Source: Methanomicrobium sp. W14 (GTDB lineage: Archaea > Halobacteriota > Methanomicrobia > Methanomicrobiales > Methanomicrobiaceae). Taken from it: 64,000 nt of DNA. Made by a program: the position numbers and the translations under genes. Numbering within the stretch: the first letter of the stretch is position 1; each line of letters opens with the position of its first letter. The notes below the pieces were generated by a model that saw nothing but the letters and a program-made list of their open reading frames with translations, did not search any database and was not told where the DNA came from. Location: positions 434,001 to 498,000 of the forward strand of contig NZ_JAGGMM010000001.1 in the NCBI RefSeq assembly GCF_017875315.1, read 5' to 3'. Below are positions 35,958 through 45,295 of this stretch, piece by piece.

Positions 35958-36544
35958 TCATGGCCGGAGGTCTTGGGACCCGGATGAATCTTGGTGAAAA
36001 GCCTCTTGTCACTGTTCTTGGGAGACCTATGATATCATATGTCATATCAGCCTTCATGGATGCAGGTTATGAAATCCTTGTAGTAGTTTCGCAAAATGTG
36101 CCTATGACAAGGAACTGGTGCAGGGCCAACAATATTGATTTTTACCAGTCGAAGGGAAACGGGTATATTGAAGACCTTGTTGACTGTATAACTGAGATTG
36201 GCGTCACTACCCCTTTTTTTACATGTGTTGCTGATGTTCCGGGGATAAGGTCCGTTGATATTGAAAGAATCCGTGACCTTTACGAAAAATCAGATCTGCC
36301 GGCGTGTTCCGTATGGGTTCCGAAGATTTATTTCAGTGAAAACAACTGCAAGTGCAGCTATTATGAGACAGTGGACGGTGTTGTGTGCTGTCCTGCGGGG
36401 GTAAATGTTCTGGACGGGAAAAACATAGCTGGTGAGCAGGAAGAGCTTAAGGTTCTTCTTGATGAGCCTGCACTTGCCTTCAATGTCAATACCCGTGAAG
36501 AATTGTTGCAGGCTGAAAATTATTTTAAAAAAGTTACGATCTGA
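35945..36544 (+). CDS. cobY: Adenosylcobinamide-phosphate guanylyltransferase, archaeal CobY
   Basis: A 199-residue nucleotidyltransferase that activates adenosylcobinamide phosphate with GTP in the archaeal cobalamin pathway; it replaces bacterial CobU. The motif LIMAGGLGTRM near the N-terminus binds the nucleotide; KPLV and CVADVPGI follow. The GTG start lies inside cobD (13-nt overlap), so both are co-translated. Cobalamin is essential in methanogens for methyl transfer. Confidence 0.9.
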   Translation: MLALIMAGGLGTRMNLGEKPLVTVLGRPMISYVISAFMDAGYEILVVVSQNVPMTRNWCRANNIDFYQSKGNGYIEDLVDCITEIGVTTPFFTCVADVPGIRSVDIERIRDLYEKSDLPACSVWVPKIYFSENNCKCSYYETVDGVVCCPAGVNVLDGKNIAGEQEELKVLLDEPALAFNVNTREELLQAENYFKKVTI

Positions 36545-36603
36545 TTCCTGTATTTTGTATAGGTCAGAATTAAATAAAACGATTTATTTTTCCAGATATT
36601 ATC

Positions 36604-37431
36604 TCATTCTCTCTTTTTGAAATTGTTCCAGTATTTCTTCTCTTTTCTCCAGATGTATGATTCATATGCCATAAGAACCAGAAGTATTGCACATCCGCCG
36701 GCAAAGAACGATATTAATAATATATTTTCATCGAAACCTTCTCTTTCTTTGGTATTTTGAAGAATAATGTTAGATAAGTTATTTTCGTCTTCACAAGGTG
36801 TCATTTTCTCCTGGAATGTTTCGTTTTGAACAGTTTCGGTTCCAAAAGCTGCACCTGCACTTTTCGTACTGCCTTCGCTGCTGATGTTTTTCTGTGAAGA
36901 TGTGGTATTATTGTTGGCGGTTACGTCGGTTGCTGCAAAGTACTGGCAATCTTCATTTTCTGCCCCAAAGTCATGTTGCACAGAATCCTGTGGTGATAAG
37001 CCCCCCTGGGGCTGGGACGTTTCAAAGTATCCTGAACCGGACAGGAGAGACGATGAAACCGCCGCTATGACAAGTGTTGCTATAATGAACAGCCCAAATA
37101 CTGAAGCATATTTCATCAGTATCTGGCGGATGTCTTTTCCTCCTGCCGATACGATAACCACCTGGTCGCATACGCTGTATACTTTTACTTCTCTGCCTTT
37201 TTCACTGTATTTTATTCTTTTTACTTCTATAAGTCCTGCTTCAAGGAGATTTTCTACATGGTATTTTATTGTTGTCAGGGGCTGATTCAGATTTTCTGAG
37301 ATCTCAGTAAGGGTCAGTTCCCCGTTTTTCAAAAGAGACAGAATGTCATTTGCTGTCTGGCTGGCCATGGCTTTGCCTATTTTTATTGCCCTCTCATCGC
37401 CAGGTTCAAGCAAAATTACGTTGTCTGTCAT
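36604..37431 (-). CDS. Membrane-anchored ArsR-like HTH protein
   Basis: A 275-residue protein. Residues 15-75 form a winged helix (ANDILSLLKNGELTLTEISEN, in parts, and PLTTIKYHVENLLEAGLIEV). Two membrane helices follow: about 108-128 and about 240-262. Between them is an approximately 110-residue segment rich in S, T, N and Q, probably outside the cell. The last residues are basic, so both ends are cytoplasmic. It could link an outside signal with transcription. Stop of alaS is 7 nt upstream, so it belongs to the alaS operon. Confidence 0.85.
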   Translation of the reverse strand: MTDNVILLEPGDERAIKIGKAMASQTANDILSLLKNGELTLTEISENLNQPLTTIKYHVENLLEAGLIEVKRIKYSEKGREVKVYSVCDQVVIVSAGGKDIRQILMKYASVFGLFIIATLVIAAVSSSLLSGSGYFETSQPQGGLSPQDSVQHDFGAENEDCQYFAATDVTANNNTTSSQKNISSEGSTKSAGAAFGTETVQNETFQEKMTPCEDENNLSNIILQNTKEREGFDENILLISFFAGGCAILLVLMAYESYIWRKEKKYWNNFKKRE

Positions 37432-37438
37432 TTAAAAT

Positions 37439-40177
37439 TTAGATCAGTTTTTTAATGAGATCTTTTCCTGCATGCAGGGCATTTTTTATTTGTGTCCTGT
37501 CGCTTCCGATTCCCTGTGCAAGTCCCGTGTTGCCTCCGCCTTTTCCTCCGAGAATGTTGCATACGGTTCTTACAATCTCCCCGGCGTTTACTGATTTGAC
37601 GCCTGATGCAACGACGACATGAACCGGATCGCCGTCACTTACAAGAAGGCTGACGCCGCCTTTGTTGGACAAGTTTGTTGCTATTGATACAAGCTCTTTC
37701 TGGGAGGCATTTACTTCGTAAGCTGCAATAAGGACACCATTATAATCCTCGCCATGAATGGATTTTTCCTTTAACTCCACCAGCTCATTTCTGAGATTTT
37801 CAATGGTTTTTTTCTGTTCCTTCCATTCATTGAAGAACCTTTCAACAGATGACGACAGGTTTTCACGCTGAACACTCAGGACAGACGAAGAGTCATCTAT
37901 TAACGCCTCAACCTTCTGCATGTACTTTAATGCAGCCATCCCTGCGGCGAATTCTATTCTTTCTATACCGTCCTGGACGTGCTCAACCCTGATTATTTTT
38001 ATCGAGCCAATTTCACCTGTGCTGCGGCAGTGCGTACCTGCGCATGCCTGGATATCGTCAGCTACCTTGACGATTCTTATTTCCTTTCCGGGAGGCACGC
38101 CACCCTGGTAGAGACAGAAACCATATTTCTGTTCAGCTTTTGTTCTGTCCTCCCATTCGGTATACACGTGAAGGTCTGCAAGGACTATTTTGTTTGCGAC
38201 TAATTCTATTTTTTTGAGTTCCTCCGGCGTTATATGCCTGAAATGCCTGAGGTCGATACGCGACGATTCATAGCCTTTCTGGGCACCAGCCTGGTGGATA
38301 TGTGCACCAAGGACCTCCTTTGCCGCATGCAAAAGGACATGGGTTGCCGTGTGGTGGCGCATCATAGTCCTGCGGAAGTCCTCGTCGACAACACCCTTAA
38401 TCGGCGTGCCGCGTTTTATAGCACCGCTTTCTTTTATTTTATGAAGAATGACGTCTCCGATTTTTATAGTGCTTATGACCTTCACCATTGCCTCTTTTGA
38501 GACAAGGCATCCTATATCCGAAGGCTGTCCTCCTCCTTCAGGGTAGAAGAGAGTCTGGTCAAGGACGATGTAATTGTCGAACTGGTCGATTACCATAGCC
38601 TCAAATTCGGTATCGGAGGTCTGCTCGTAGTATAAACGGCGTGTGGGCGGAAGAGCGTTCACTCTCTGCCTGATGTCGGCATAAGGGTCTTCTTTTGCCT
38701 CCTCTTCAGACTCTGAATGAAGGTCCGCAACAAGTGAATAAAAGTTGTCAGGAAGCTCTACCTCTTCTCCTTCCTTTGATGCAACGTCTTTTACAATCTC
38801 AGGGGGGATACCGTGAGAATCGTAGAGTGTCATGAGCTCTTTGAGGGGAACCGCCTGGTTCTGTTTTTTGTATTCCTTTGAAATCTTCTGGACAATTCTT
38901 GTTCCCCTCTCCATTGTCTGGTTGTATTTGCCTATTTCGTTTGAGATGATTTCACGTATTACCGAGGGTTCCTGCTCGAATGTGCCGGCTCCGATTGTTT
39001 TCATCTGCGCTTCAATGAGGTCAGACAGTTCATTGTCCATTCCTATTTCGTTCATCATGCGAAGCGTTCTTCTGATAACAAGACGTGCAAGGTATCCTTC
39101 CTGTACATTTGACGGGACAATGCAGTCTCCGAGCATATACGCAAGACATCTTGTGTGATCAGCGATTGCATATACCCGCTCTACAGGCTCCATTATCGAC
39201 TGGAGCTTTTCATAGGAGACACCGATGTTCTGTGCAACCTTTTTCCTCATTGTAATGAGGTTTGAGCCGGTGATATCCATCATGCCTGCATATTTTGCAT
39301 TCATACCAAGGATCTTGGTAAATTCGGGTTCGTCGAGAAGGTGCTCGATTCCTGCCGAAACCATAAGGTCGTTGACCATTTCCGGGAAAATTGCGTCATA
39401 TATTGTAGGCGACCCTTTGGACGCCCAGACAAGACGCTCAAGGCCGTACCCGGTATCGACAATCTTTAAGTCGATAGGGTAATATGGGACGCCTTCAAGG
39501 TCAACAGGCTGTTTATCGTTTTTGGTTTTGCCAAGGCTCATGAAGACAAGTGTTGCAACCTCAAGACCGCTTATCATAATCTCAACGCTTGGCCCTGCAT
39601 TTCCTCCACCTATCCACGGGTGTTCCTTGTATGTTACGTCCATCAGGTTTCCGCCGATGGATTCAAGGAAATTATCACAGAGCTCTACAGTCCTGTCTTT
39701 CCAGTAAATCTGCTCATTTTCAGAATTGAAGGCGTGATGTGCCATCATCTCGAAGGTTGTAAGATGTCTTCCGGACCTTCCGACCGAATCAAGGTCGTTG
39801 AGCCTGATGCACGGCTGTGATATCGTAAGAGGGTTTGCAGGCGGAGGGACGACGCCGCTTGTTACATACGGCTGAAAGTCTGCTATCGATGCAATTGTTA
39901 AATATATGTCATCTCTCCATCTTGCAGCTACAGGATATCTTTTTATTCTAGTGTGGCCGTTCTTTTCAAAAAATGAAAGATATGCCTCACGCATCTCATC
40001 AAGTGAATGCGGTTTGAAAACCGGATTGCCTATAAAACTGTAAGGCACACAGGGGGCGTCTCCGCAAACTTCGCGGTCAGGATCGCGTGTCCAAAAAGCA
40101 GAACCGCATTTTTTACAGATTTTCCTGACAAGTCCCTGAGATTTAAAATAATCTAATTGATACTCATCTTCGAGCAT
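37439..40177 (-). CDS. alaS: Alanyl-tRNA synthetase (archaeal type)
   Basis: A 912-residue class II synthetase charging tRNA-Ala. The archaeal-type N-terminal domain with CKKCGSAFWTRDPDREVCGD (zinc site) precedes the catalytic core. The editing domain has HTATHVLLHAAKEVLG near residue 615 and CAGTHCRSTGEIG near residue 709, giving the zinc-binding H-x3-H and C-x3-H. The C-Ala domain with GGKGGGNTGLAQG is near the end. Length fits archaeal AlaS. Preceded by the SWIM and Nif3-like genes, followed by the HTH membrane protein; all four are leftward and closely spaced. Confidence 0.97.
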   Translation of the reverse strand: MLEDEYQLDYFKSQGLVRKICKKCGSAFWTRDPDREVCGDAPCVPYSFIGNPVFKPHSLDEMREAYLSFFEKNGHTRIKRYPVAARWRDDIYLTIASIADFQPYVTSGVVPPPANPLTISQPCIRLNDLDSVGRSGRHLTTFEMMAHHAFNSENEQIYWKDRTVELCDNFLESIGGNLMDVTYKEHPWIGGGNAGPSVEIMISGLEVATLVFMSLGKTKNDKQPVDLEGVPYYPIDLKIVDTGYGLERLVWASKGSPTIYDAIFPEMVNDLMVSAGIEHLLDEPEFTKILGMNAKYAGMMDITGSNLITMRKKVAQNIGVSYEKLQSIMEPVERVYAIADHTRCLAYMLGDCIVPSNVQEGYLARLVIRRTLRMMNEIGMDNELSDLIEAQMKTIGAGTFEQEPSVIREIISNEIGKYNQTMERGTRIVQKISKEYKKQNQAVPLKELMTLYDSHGIPPEIVKDVASKEGEEVELPDNFYSLVADLHSESEEEAKEDPYADIRQRVNALPPTRRLYYEQTSDTEFEAMVIDQFDNYIVLDQTLFYPEGGGQPSDIGCLVSKEAMVKVISTIKIGDVILHKIKESGAIKRGTPIKGVVDEDFRRTMMRHHTATHVLLHAAKEVLGAHIHQAGAQKGYESSRIDLRHFRHITPEELKKIELVANKIVLADLHVYTEWEDRTKAEQKYGFCLYQGGVPPGKEIRIVKVADDIQACAGTHCRSTGEIGSIKIIRVEHVQDGIERIEFAAGMAALKYMQKVEALIDDSSSVLSVQRENLSSSVERFFNEWKEQKKTIENLRNELVELKEKSIHGEDYNGVLIAAYEVNASQKELVSIATNLSNKGGVSLLVSDGDPVHVVVASGVKSVNAGEIVRTVCNILGGKGGGNTGLAQGIGSDRTQIKNALHAGKDLIKKLI

Positions 40178-40249
40178 AGAAAACCACGTTATATCTCTTC
40201 AGTTTATAATCCTGAAATAGTATTAGTGTTTGCAATTTGTCGGATAATG

Positions 40250-40570
40250 CTATTTTACCCATTTATCCTGGTACCATTTGTTTATTTCCGTATACTCTTT
40301 TGTATACTTCGCGATTCTGACAGCAAGGATATGCCAGCACTCTTTTTGCCTGAAGGCAAAGTCATGGCATGTGCAGAAGTCATCCTCGACGACATATTCT
40401 CCTGAATTCCCTATAACAACAAAAAAATCGAGATATTTCAGGACCCTGTTTTCCCTGACTGCCGTTAACGCATTTTCGCCTTTTCTGCCGTATATAGATA
40501 TGACTCTGTCCCAAAAATCCTTTTCACAGGTCTTTTTGTATTTAGTTGAGTCTTCTTCTGTACCAGGCAT
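40250..40570 (-). CDS. SWIM zinc-finger protein
   Basis: A 106-residue protein with the SWIM motif CxCxnCxH: DFCTCHDFAFRQKECWHILAV in two parts (Cys-x-Cys near residue 68, Cys-x-His near residue 78). SWIM domains bind DNA or proteins and accompany helicases or transposases; here the domain is nearly alone. It lies 6 nt after the Nif3-like gene and 72 nt before alaS on the same strand. Related small archaeal proteins occur next to housekeeping genes; no function is known. Confidence 0.8.
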   Translation of the reverse strand: MPGTEEDSTKYKKTCEKDFWDRVISIYGRKGENALTAVRENRVLKYLDFFVVIGNSGEYVVEDDFCTCHDFAFRQKECWHILAVRIAKYTKEYTEINKWYQDKWVK

Positions 40571-40576
40571 GATTTT

Positions 40577-41284
40577 TCACGGAATAGTTGTGAGAAGAGG
40601 TTTGTCTTCTATGTATGTCCATTTTTTATTCTCTGAAAGTCTTTTCATGCCGACTGATTCAAGCGCATAATGCGTGGACTCAATCAGGGGTAGTGATGAT
40701 TCGAGAAAGACATTGTATTTCAGCTCGGCCGATATAAATGCATCAGCACCCGTCTCTTTTGCTTCGTTTATAAGTTCCAGGTCAAAGCCGCTTCCTCCTA
40801 CAACCGCGATTATGTCGGTTTTTTTCAGGTCCCCGTAGATTCTGAGGTTTCCACCTAAAAGCTCTGATATTTCACTTATATCATGCCTGCATTCTCCGAC
40901 CACTCCGAGGGACATCTTCTTTGTGTTTGTAAGACCCAGCAGTTCCGCAAGGGCATCGTTAATTCCTGATTCTGCATGGTCAAAATTGGTATGCATTGCA
41001 AAGATGTTCAGGTTACCTTCAAGTGCCTTTTTAAGGATTTTTCTGTCTCTTCCGGAAATCTTTGCGAGGGGGTCCCATATCGGCGGGTGGTGGACGACAA
41101 GAATATCAGCTTTCAGTGATATTGCTTCTGATACGGTATGCTCGGTCGCATCAAGAGCGCATGCAATTTTTTTGATTTCTCTGTTTCCCTCGACCGCAAG
41201 ACCGATTCTTTTTTCATCGAAATCTTCGGCAATTTCAGGAGGCGCGATTTCGTTGAGTTCACTTATAAAATCTTCAATATCCAT
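40577..41284 (-). CDS. Nif3-like dinuclear metal-centre protein
   Basis: A 235-residue NIF3/DUF34 protein, similar to those called GTP cyclohydrolase 1 type 2. Metal ligands are visible: VVHHPPIWDP near residue 64, HTNFDHA near residue 97 (H and D), and the C-terminal STHYALE with E. The cellular function of the family is not settled; hydrolase or metal-chaperone roles are discussed. First gene of the leftward Nif3-SWIM-alaS-HTH operon. Despite the name there is no link to nif genes. Confidence 0.87.
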   Translation of the reverse strand: MDIEDFISELNEIAPPEIAEDFDEKRIGLAVEGNREIKKIACALDATEHTVSEAISLKADILVVHHPPIWDPLAKISGRDRKILKKALEGNLNIFAMHTNFDHAESGINDALAELLGLTNTKKMSLGVVGECRHDISEISELLGGNLRIYGDLKKTDIIAVVGGSGFDLELINEAKETGADAFISAELKYNVFLESSLPLIESTHYALESVGMKRLSENKKWTYIEDKPLLTTIP

Positions 41285-41378
41285 GTGAATATTATGGACA
41301 ATGAGGCGGGATATAGTTTAATATTACCTCAAGTAATAATCAATACAAATAAATATTCACAGGTACAGACTCATAAAC

Positions 41379-42887
41379 ATGGAAAAGTCCATTGAAGAGA
41401 TAAATACTAAGATAATAGACGGCTCTGCAAGAGTTGTCACGGCAGAGGAGATGCCTGACATAGTAGCCGAACTTGGTGAAGACGGTGCATTAAAGGAAGT
41501 GGACGTCGTTACGACAGGCACTTTCGGCGCTATGTGTTCATCGGGAGTCTTCTTCAATTTTGGACACTCAGATCCCCCTATAAGGATGGAGAAAGCATGG
41601 CTCAATGATGTGGAGGCTTATTCAGGTCTTGCAGCTGTAGATGCCTACCTCGGGGCGACACAGGAATCCGAAACAAGAGGAATAGAATACGGTGGTGCCC
41701 ATGTACTTGAGGATTTGATTTCAGGAAAATCGGTTGAACTCAGGGCTTCATCTAAAGGAACTGACTGTTACCCCAGAAAAACCATTACAACCGAACTTCT
41801 CCTGGAAGACTTAAACCAGGCGACTATGTGCAACCCGAGAAATGCATACCAGAGATATGATGCGGCTATAAATTCCACAGACAGTCTTTTGCATACGTAT
41901 ATGGGAACTCTTCTCCCGGAGTTTGGAAACGTAAGCTATTCAGGTGCAGGGTGCCTGTCGCCACTTATAAACGACCCGAAACTTGAGATGATTGGAAGCG
42001 GGGTCCCGATATTTTTGTGCGGTGCAAAAGGAATGGTTATAGGTCAGGGGACGCAGACTTCACCTGCAAATCTTTTTGCAACTCTTATGACTACAGGCAA
42101 CCTTAAGGAGATGTCACCGGATTTCCTGCGTGCAGCTTCTTTCACGGGATATGGCGTCTCAATATACCTCGGTGTAGGCGTCCCGATTCCCGTGACAAAC
42201 CTGGATGTTGTAAGAAATACCGCAATTCGTGACGAAGATATAAAAACCTCAATAGTCGATTACGGTGTTCCGAGCAGAAACCGTCCCGGGGTTTTGGAGG
42301 TAAATTATAACCAACTTAAGAGCGGAACGGTTGAGCTGAACGGCGAGGAGATAAGGACTTCATCACTTTCAAGCTTTAAAAAGGCAAGGCAGGTGGCAGA
42401 AGAACTTAAGGGCTGGATCGAAAATGGTGAGATGACCCTATGTCTTCCCACGAGAAAATCAGATGCCTCAATCCGTGTAAGGCCCATGCATGAGTCGAAG
42501 AGGACACCATCCGTCAGGGAGATTATGAATACAAATGTCACATGTATAAGAGAAGAGGAGGACATCAAAACAGCTGCAAAACAGCTTCTCCGTGACGAAA
42601 CGAATCACCTGCCGGTTATAAACAGCTCGGGAAAGGTTGTCGGCATTGTAACCACATACGATATCTCAAAGGCAGTCGTAAGGGAGACGAAAAAGAACAA
42701 GGTCTCAGAGATAATGTCAAAGAACATTGTTACGACGACCCCGGGTGAAGCAGTTGACATTGCAGCGATGAAGCTTGAGAAGAACAACATCAGCGCCCTC
42801 CCTGTCGTTGATGACGACATGCACCTGAAAGGTCTTTTAAATGCAATAGATCTTGGAAAGCTTTTCGGAAGGAGGTGGATGAAATGA
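41379..42887 (+). CDS. Homocysteine biosynthesis protein (COG1900) with CBS pair
   Basis: A 502-residue protein: DUF39/COG1900 domain (residues 1-365) followed by two CBS domains (about 378-500: MNTNVTCIREEEDIKTAAKQ and MSKNIVTTTPGEAV). In Methanosarcina acetivorans the COG1900 protein with its ferredoxin-NIL partner is needed to convert aspartate semialdehyde to homocysteine with sulfide. Two cysteines in conserved settings, C53 (FGAMCSSG) and C130 (GTDCYPR), fit the reported catalytic pair, as I recall. CBS domains may sense adenosyl ligands such as SAM. The stop overlaps the ATG of the NIL-ferredoxin. Confidence 0.9.
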   Translation: MEKSIEEINTKIIDGSARVVTAEEMPDIVAELGEDGALKEVDVVTTGTFGAMCSSGVFFNFGHSDPPIRMEKAWLNDVEAYSGLAAVDAYLGATQESETRGIEYGGAHVLEDLISGKSVELRASSKGTDCYPRKTITTELLLEDLNQATMCNPRNAYQRYDAAINSTDSLLHTYMGTLLPEFGNVSYSGAGCLSPLINDPKLEMIGSGVPIFLCGAKGMVIGQGTQTSPANLFATLMTTGNLKEMSPDFLRAASFTGYGVSIYLGVGVPIPVTNLDVVRNTAIRDEDIKTSIVDYGVPSRNRPGVLEVNYNQLKSGTVELNGEEIRTSSLSSFKKARQVAEELKGWIENGEMTLCLPTRKSDASIRVRPMHESKRTPSVREIMNTNVTCIREEEDIKTAAKQLLRDETNHLPVINSSGKVVGIVTTYDISKAVVRETKKNKVSEIMSKNIVTTTPGEAVDIAAMKLEKNNISALPVVDDDMHLKGLLNAIDLGKLFGRRWMK

Positions 42888-43270
42888 AGCTTCTTGTAAG
42901 TTTTTCAAGAAAAAAAGGTTTTGAACCGCTTATTGCAAAGACGGTTATGGATACTCAGGTTTTAATCAACGTGGAAAGGGCCAATATAGAATCAATGTCA
43001 GGAGAAGTTTTAATTGATGTCCCTGATAAGGATGCACATAAGGTCTGCAAAAAATTAAGAGAGGCCGGTGCGGACGTTGAGAGACTTGACGAGTCGGTAA
43101 GGCGCGAGGAGGGAGAATGCGTCGACTGCGGTGAATGCATAAGCATATGTCCGCAGGAGGTCTTTTATTTTGACGAAGACTGGTCTATACAGATGAAAAC
43201 CGACAACTGCGTTTTATGCGGCAAATGCATAACGTCGTGTCCCCACGGTGCACTCAGGCTTCTCCAGTAA
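42884..43270 (+). CDS. NIL-domain ferredoxin for homocysteine synthesis
   Basis: A 128-residue protein: an N-terminal NIL domain (residues 1-70) and a C-terminal pair of [4Fe-4S] motifs, CVDCGECISICP and CVLCGKCITSCP. It is the known partner of COG1900 in homocysteine formation in methanogens, supplying electrons. The ATG at 42884 has a perfect GGAGGTGG ribosome site and overlaps the stop of the upstream gene as ATGA. The UPF0280 gene follows after 7 nt. Confidence 0.9.
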   Translation: MKLLVSFSRKKGFEPLIAKTVMDTQVLINVERANIESMSGEVLIDVPDKDAHKVCKKLREAGADVERLDESVRREEGECVDCGECISICPQEVFYFDEDWSIQMKTDNCVLCGKCITSCPHGALRLLQ

Positions 43271-43277
43271 ATACGTT

Positions 43278-43985
43278 ATGATAAGAGAATACTTCAGGTA
43301 CAAATCCACGATAACCACAATTCTTGCCGGTTCGAAACTGCATGTTGATGCGGCGAAAGAGGCGATGATCTCGGCAAGGCAGGAGATCGAACGGACAATT
43401 CTTGATGAGCCGCTATTTTCCTCATCTTTTGAGCCCCTGCACATGAAGTCCTGTTCTGTTCCGGTCAAAAGAATGCTTAAGGCATCAGAGTCTGCCGGTA
43501 CAGGGCCTATGGCCGCAGTTGCGGGAACTATTGCATGGAGCGGTGTTGAGGCGATGAAAGATGCAGGAGCAAAGTTTGCGGTCATAGATAACGGCGGTGA
43601 CATCGCCTATATCTCGGACAGGGTTCTAAGGGTAGGACTTTACTCAGGCAACTCGTCATTAAGCAGAAAAATGGCTTTTATTCTGCTACCTTCTGAAGAA
43701 GTCTACGGTGTATGCACATCGTCTGCAACGGTAGGGCCATCAATATCATTCGGAAAAGCCGATTCGGTTACTGTATTTTCATCTGATGTTTCTCTTGCAG
43801 ACGCATGGGCAACGTCGGCATGCAATGTGCTGAAAGCTGATGACAACAACGAACTTACTGAAAAAATTAAAAATACCGGTGTTGACGGTTTTTTTGGAGT
43901 AATCGGCGATGTCGTTGTAAAATGGGGTATTATTCCAAAAATTGCCTGTGCCGATGTTGATGAAAACCTTATCACGTCAGGATGA
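43278..43985 (+). CDS. UPF0280 (COG2122) protein
   Basis: A 235-residue protein of the UPF0280 family, related to ApbE-like proteins. Recognisable strings: GPMAAVAGTIAW near residue 75 and the DNGGDIAYI motif near residue 98. COG2122 has been connected with sulfide/persulfide chemistry in methanogens. The ATG at 43278 lies 7 nt after the NIL-ferredoxin stop, so it is the third gene of this sulfur operon. The earlier in-frame ATG falls within the ferredoxin gene and is unlikely. Confidence 0.85.
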   Translation: MIREYFRYKSTITTILAGSKLHVDAAKEAMISARQEIERTILDEPLFSSSFEPLHMKSCSVPVKRMLKASESAGTGPMAAVAGTIAWSGVEAMKDAGAKFAVIDNGGDIAYISDRVLRVGLYSGNSSLSRKMAFILLPSEEVYGVCTSSATVGPSISFGKADSVTVFSSDVSLADAWATSACNVLKADDNNELTEKIKNTGVDGFFGVIGDVVVKWGIIPKIACADVDENLITSG

Positions 43986-43987
43986 TT

Positions 43988-44392
43988 TTACAGGAAATCT
44001 CCCTTGTCAAGGTAGTCAAGCATTTCTTTGTATGCGTCTTTGCCGGTAAGGCGTTTGTATATTGTATCACCGTCTGATATGTAGATTTCAGGGGTGCATC
44101 CGGAGATTTTAAAGAATATTTCCAGAATGTCGTATTCGTATATTAATATCCCCTTTTCGGAAAAAGCCGATGTTGCAGGCTCAAGGAGCAGTCTGTCTTC
44201 TATAATTTCTTTTGGTTCTGTCCTGAAGAAGTAGTAAAAAACCTGGTATGCATTTAAAAAATCTGAATTTATGAGCTCTTTACGTATATCCGGGTTTAAA
44301 TCATCGAGAATGCCCAAAAGTTTCTCAGGGTCTTCTTCAGCAACACTTAGTATCTGATCGGCAAGTTTTGCCAGTTCAAGGTAGTCTGTCAC
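43988..44392 (-). CDS. Hypothetical protein
   Basis: A 134-residue acidic soluble protein that I do not recognise. The first half is helical (LADQILSVAEEDPEKLLGIL), the second half may be a small alpha/beta domain (YISDGDTIYKRLTGKDAYKEM). The stop lies 2 nt from the stop of the convergent UPF0280 gene. There are 79 nt between its start and the divergent HTH gene, enough for a shared promoter region. Confidence 0.7.
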   Translation of the reverse strand: MTDYLELAKLADQILSVAEEDPEKLLGILDDLNPDIRKELINSDFLNAYQVFYYFFRTEPKEIIEDRLLLEPATSAFSEKGILIYEYDILEIFFKISGCTPEIYISDGDTIYKRLTGKDAYKEMLDYLDKGDFL

Positions 44393-44471
44393 CTTTAAAA
44401 TCCACTCCTGCCAGAACTATTGTCTGTTTTGTAAAAAAATATATTGTATATTCGGGAAAAATCTAGAAGAC

Positions 44472-44774
44472 ATGCGGGAAGAGGATTTGGACTGGAAAAT
44501 CTACCATATTATAGCATACAGGGAAAATATCCCGATAAATGAACTGAAAAAGGTCAGCGGGGCCGGGGAAGCTGACCTTTTCGGGTCAGTCGAAAGGCTG
44601 GTGAAAAACTGTCTTATAGAGAAAGACGATGAAAAAGTCAGGGTTCTTTCACTCCCGGAGACTATTATGAAGAACAATCTTTGTTGCCTTTTGAAAAATG
44701 ATGATTCCGAAAGTCCGGTGATCATTGAAAACGGTGTTATAAAATCAAATCCAAATTATACCGAGAAAATCTGA
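44472..44774 (+). CDS. Small winged-helix protein
   Basis: A 100-residue protein with a probable winged helix ([18 protein letters not shown] then [20 protein letters not shown]), followed by a variable tail. The stop overlaps the trm56 start by one base (TGATG), so it is the first gene of the trm56-ATP-grasp-tfe-HD operon. Function unknown; a regulator of this operon is possible. Confidence 0.7.
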   Translation: MREEDLDWKIYHIIAYRENIPINELKKVSGAGEADLFGSVERLVKNCLIEKDDEKVRVLSLPETIMKNNLCCLLKNDDSESPVIIENGVIKSNPNYTEKI

Positions 44775-45295
44775 TGAAAGAAGTCTGTGTTTTAAGAATA
44801 GGCCACCGTCCCGAACGTGATCAGCGGGTTACGACACATGTCGGACTTACTGCGAGGGCTCTTGGTGCAAAGGGAATGTATCTTGCCTCCGATGACAAAG
44901 GCATAAAGAGGTCAATAGATGATGTTGCACAACGCTGGGGAGGAAATTTTTTTGTTGAGGACAATATATCCTGGAAAAAGTGCATCCGTGAATGGAAAGA
45001 TGAAGGCGGAACTGTCGTTCACCTGACGATGTACGGGTTAAGGCTTACGGATGTAGAGGAGAGTATCCGCGAAAAAGAGAAAATTCTCGTTGTTGTCGGC
45101 GCGGAGAAGGTTCCGGGAGACATGTATGAGCTTGCAGACTACAACGTATCGGTTACGACGCAGCCACACTCCGAGATTTCAAGCCTTGCGCTTTTTATGG
45201 ACCACCTGTTTGAAGGAAAAACGCTGAACCTTGATTTTTCAGAACCTGAAATTAAAATAATCCCGTGCGAACATGGCAAGAGGTTTGAGAGTTGA
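44774..45295 (+). CDS. trm56: tRNA (cytidine(56)-2'-O)-methyltransferase
   Basis: A 173-residue archaeal SPOUT methyltransferase that modifies C56 in the T-loop of tRNAs. N-terminal [23 protein letters not shown] is strongly conserved in the family; [22 protein letters not shown] holds the SAM-binding knot. The following gene starts with TTG overlapping its stop by 4 nt. Confidence 0.93.
   Translation: MKEVCVLRIGHRPERDQRVTTHVGLTARALGAKGMYLASDDKGIKRSIDDVAQRWGGNFFVEDNISWKKCIREWKDEGGTVVHLTMYGLRLTDVEESIREKEKILVVVGAEKVPGDMYELADYNVSVTTQPHSEISSLALFMDHLFEGKTLNLDFSEPEIKIIPCEHGKRFES

Noticed and set aside
40577-41284. Nif3-like protein as a nitrogen-fixation gene
   Set aside because: The family name is historical; the protein is a general dinuclear metal protein and lies in the alaS operon, far from nif.
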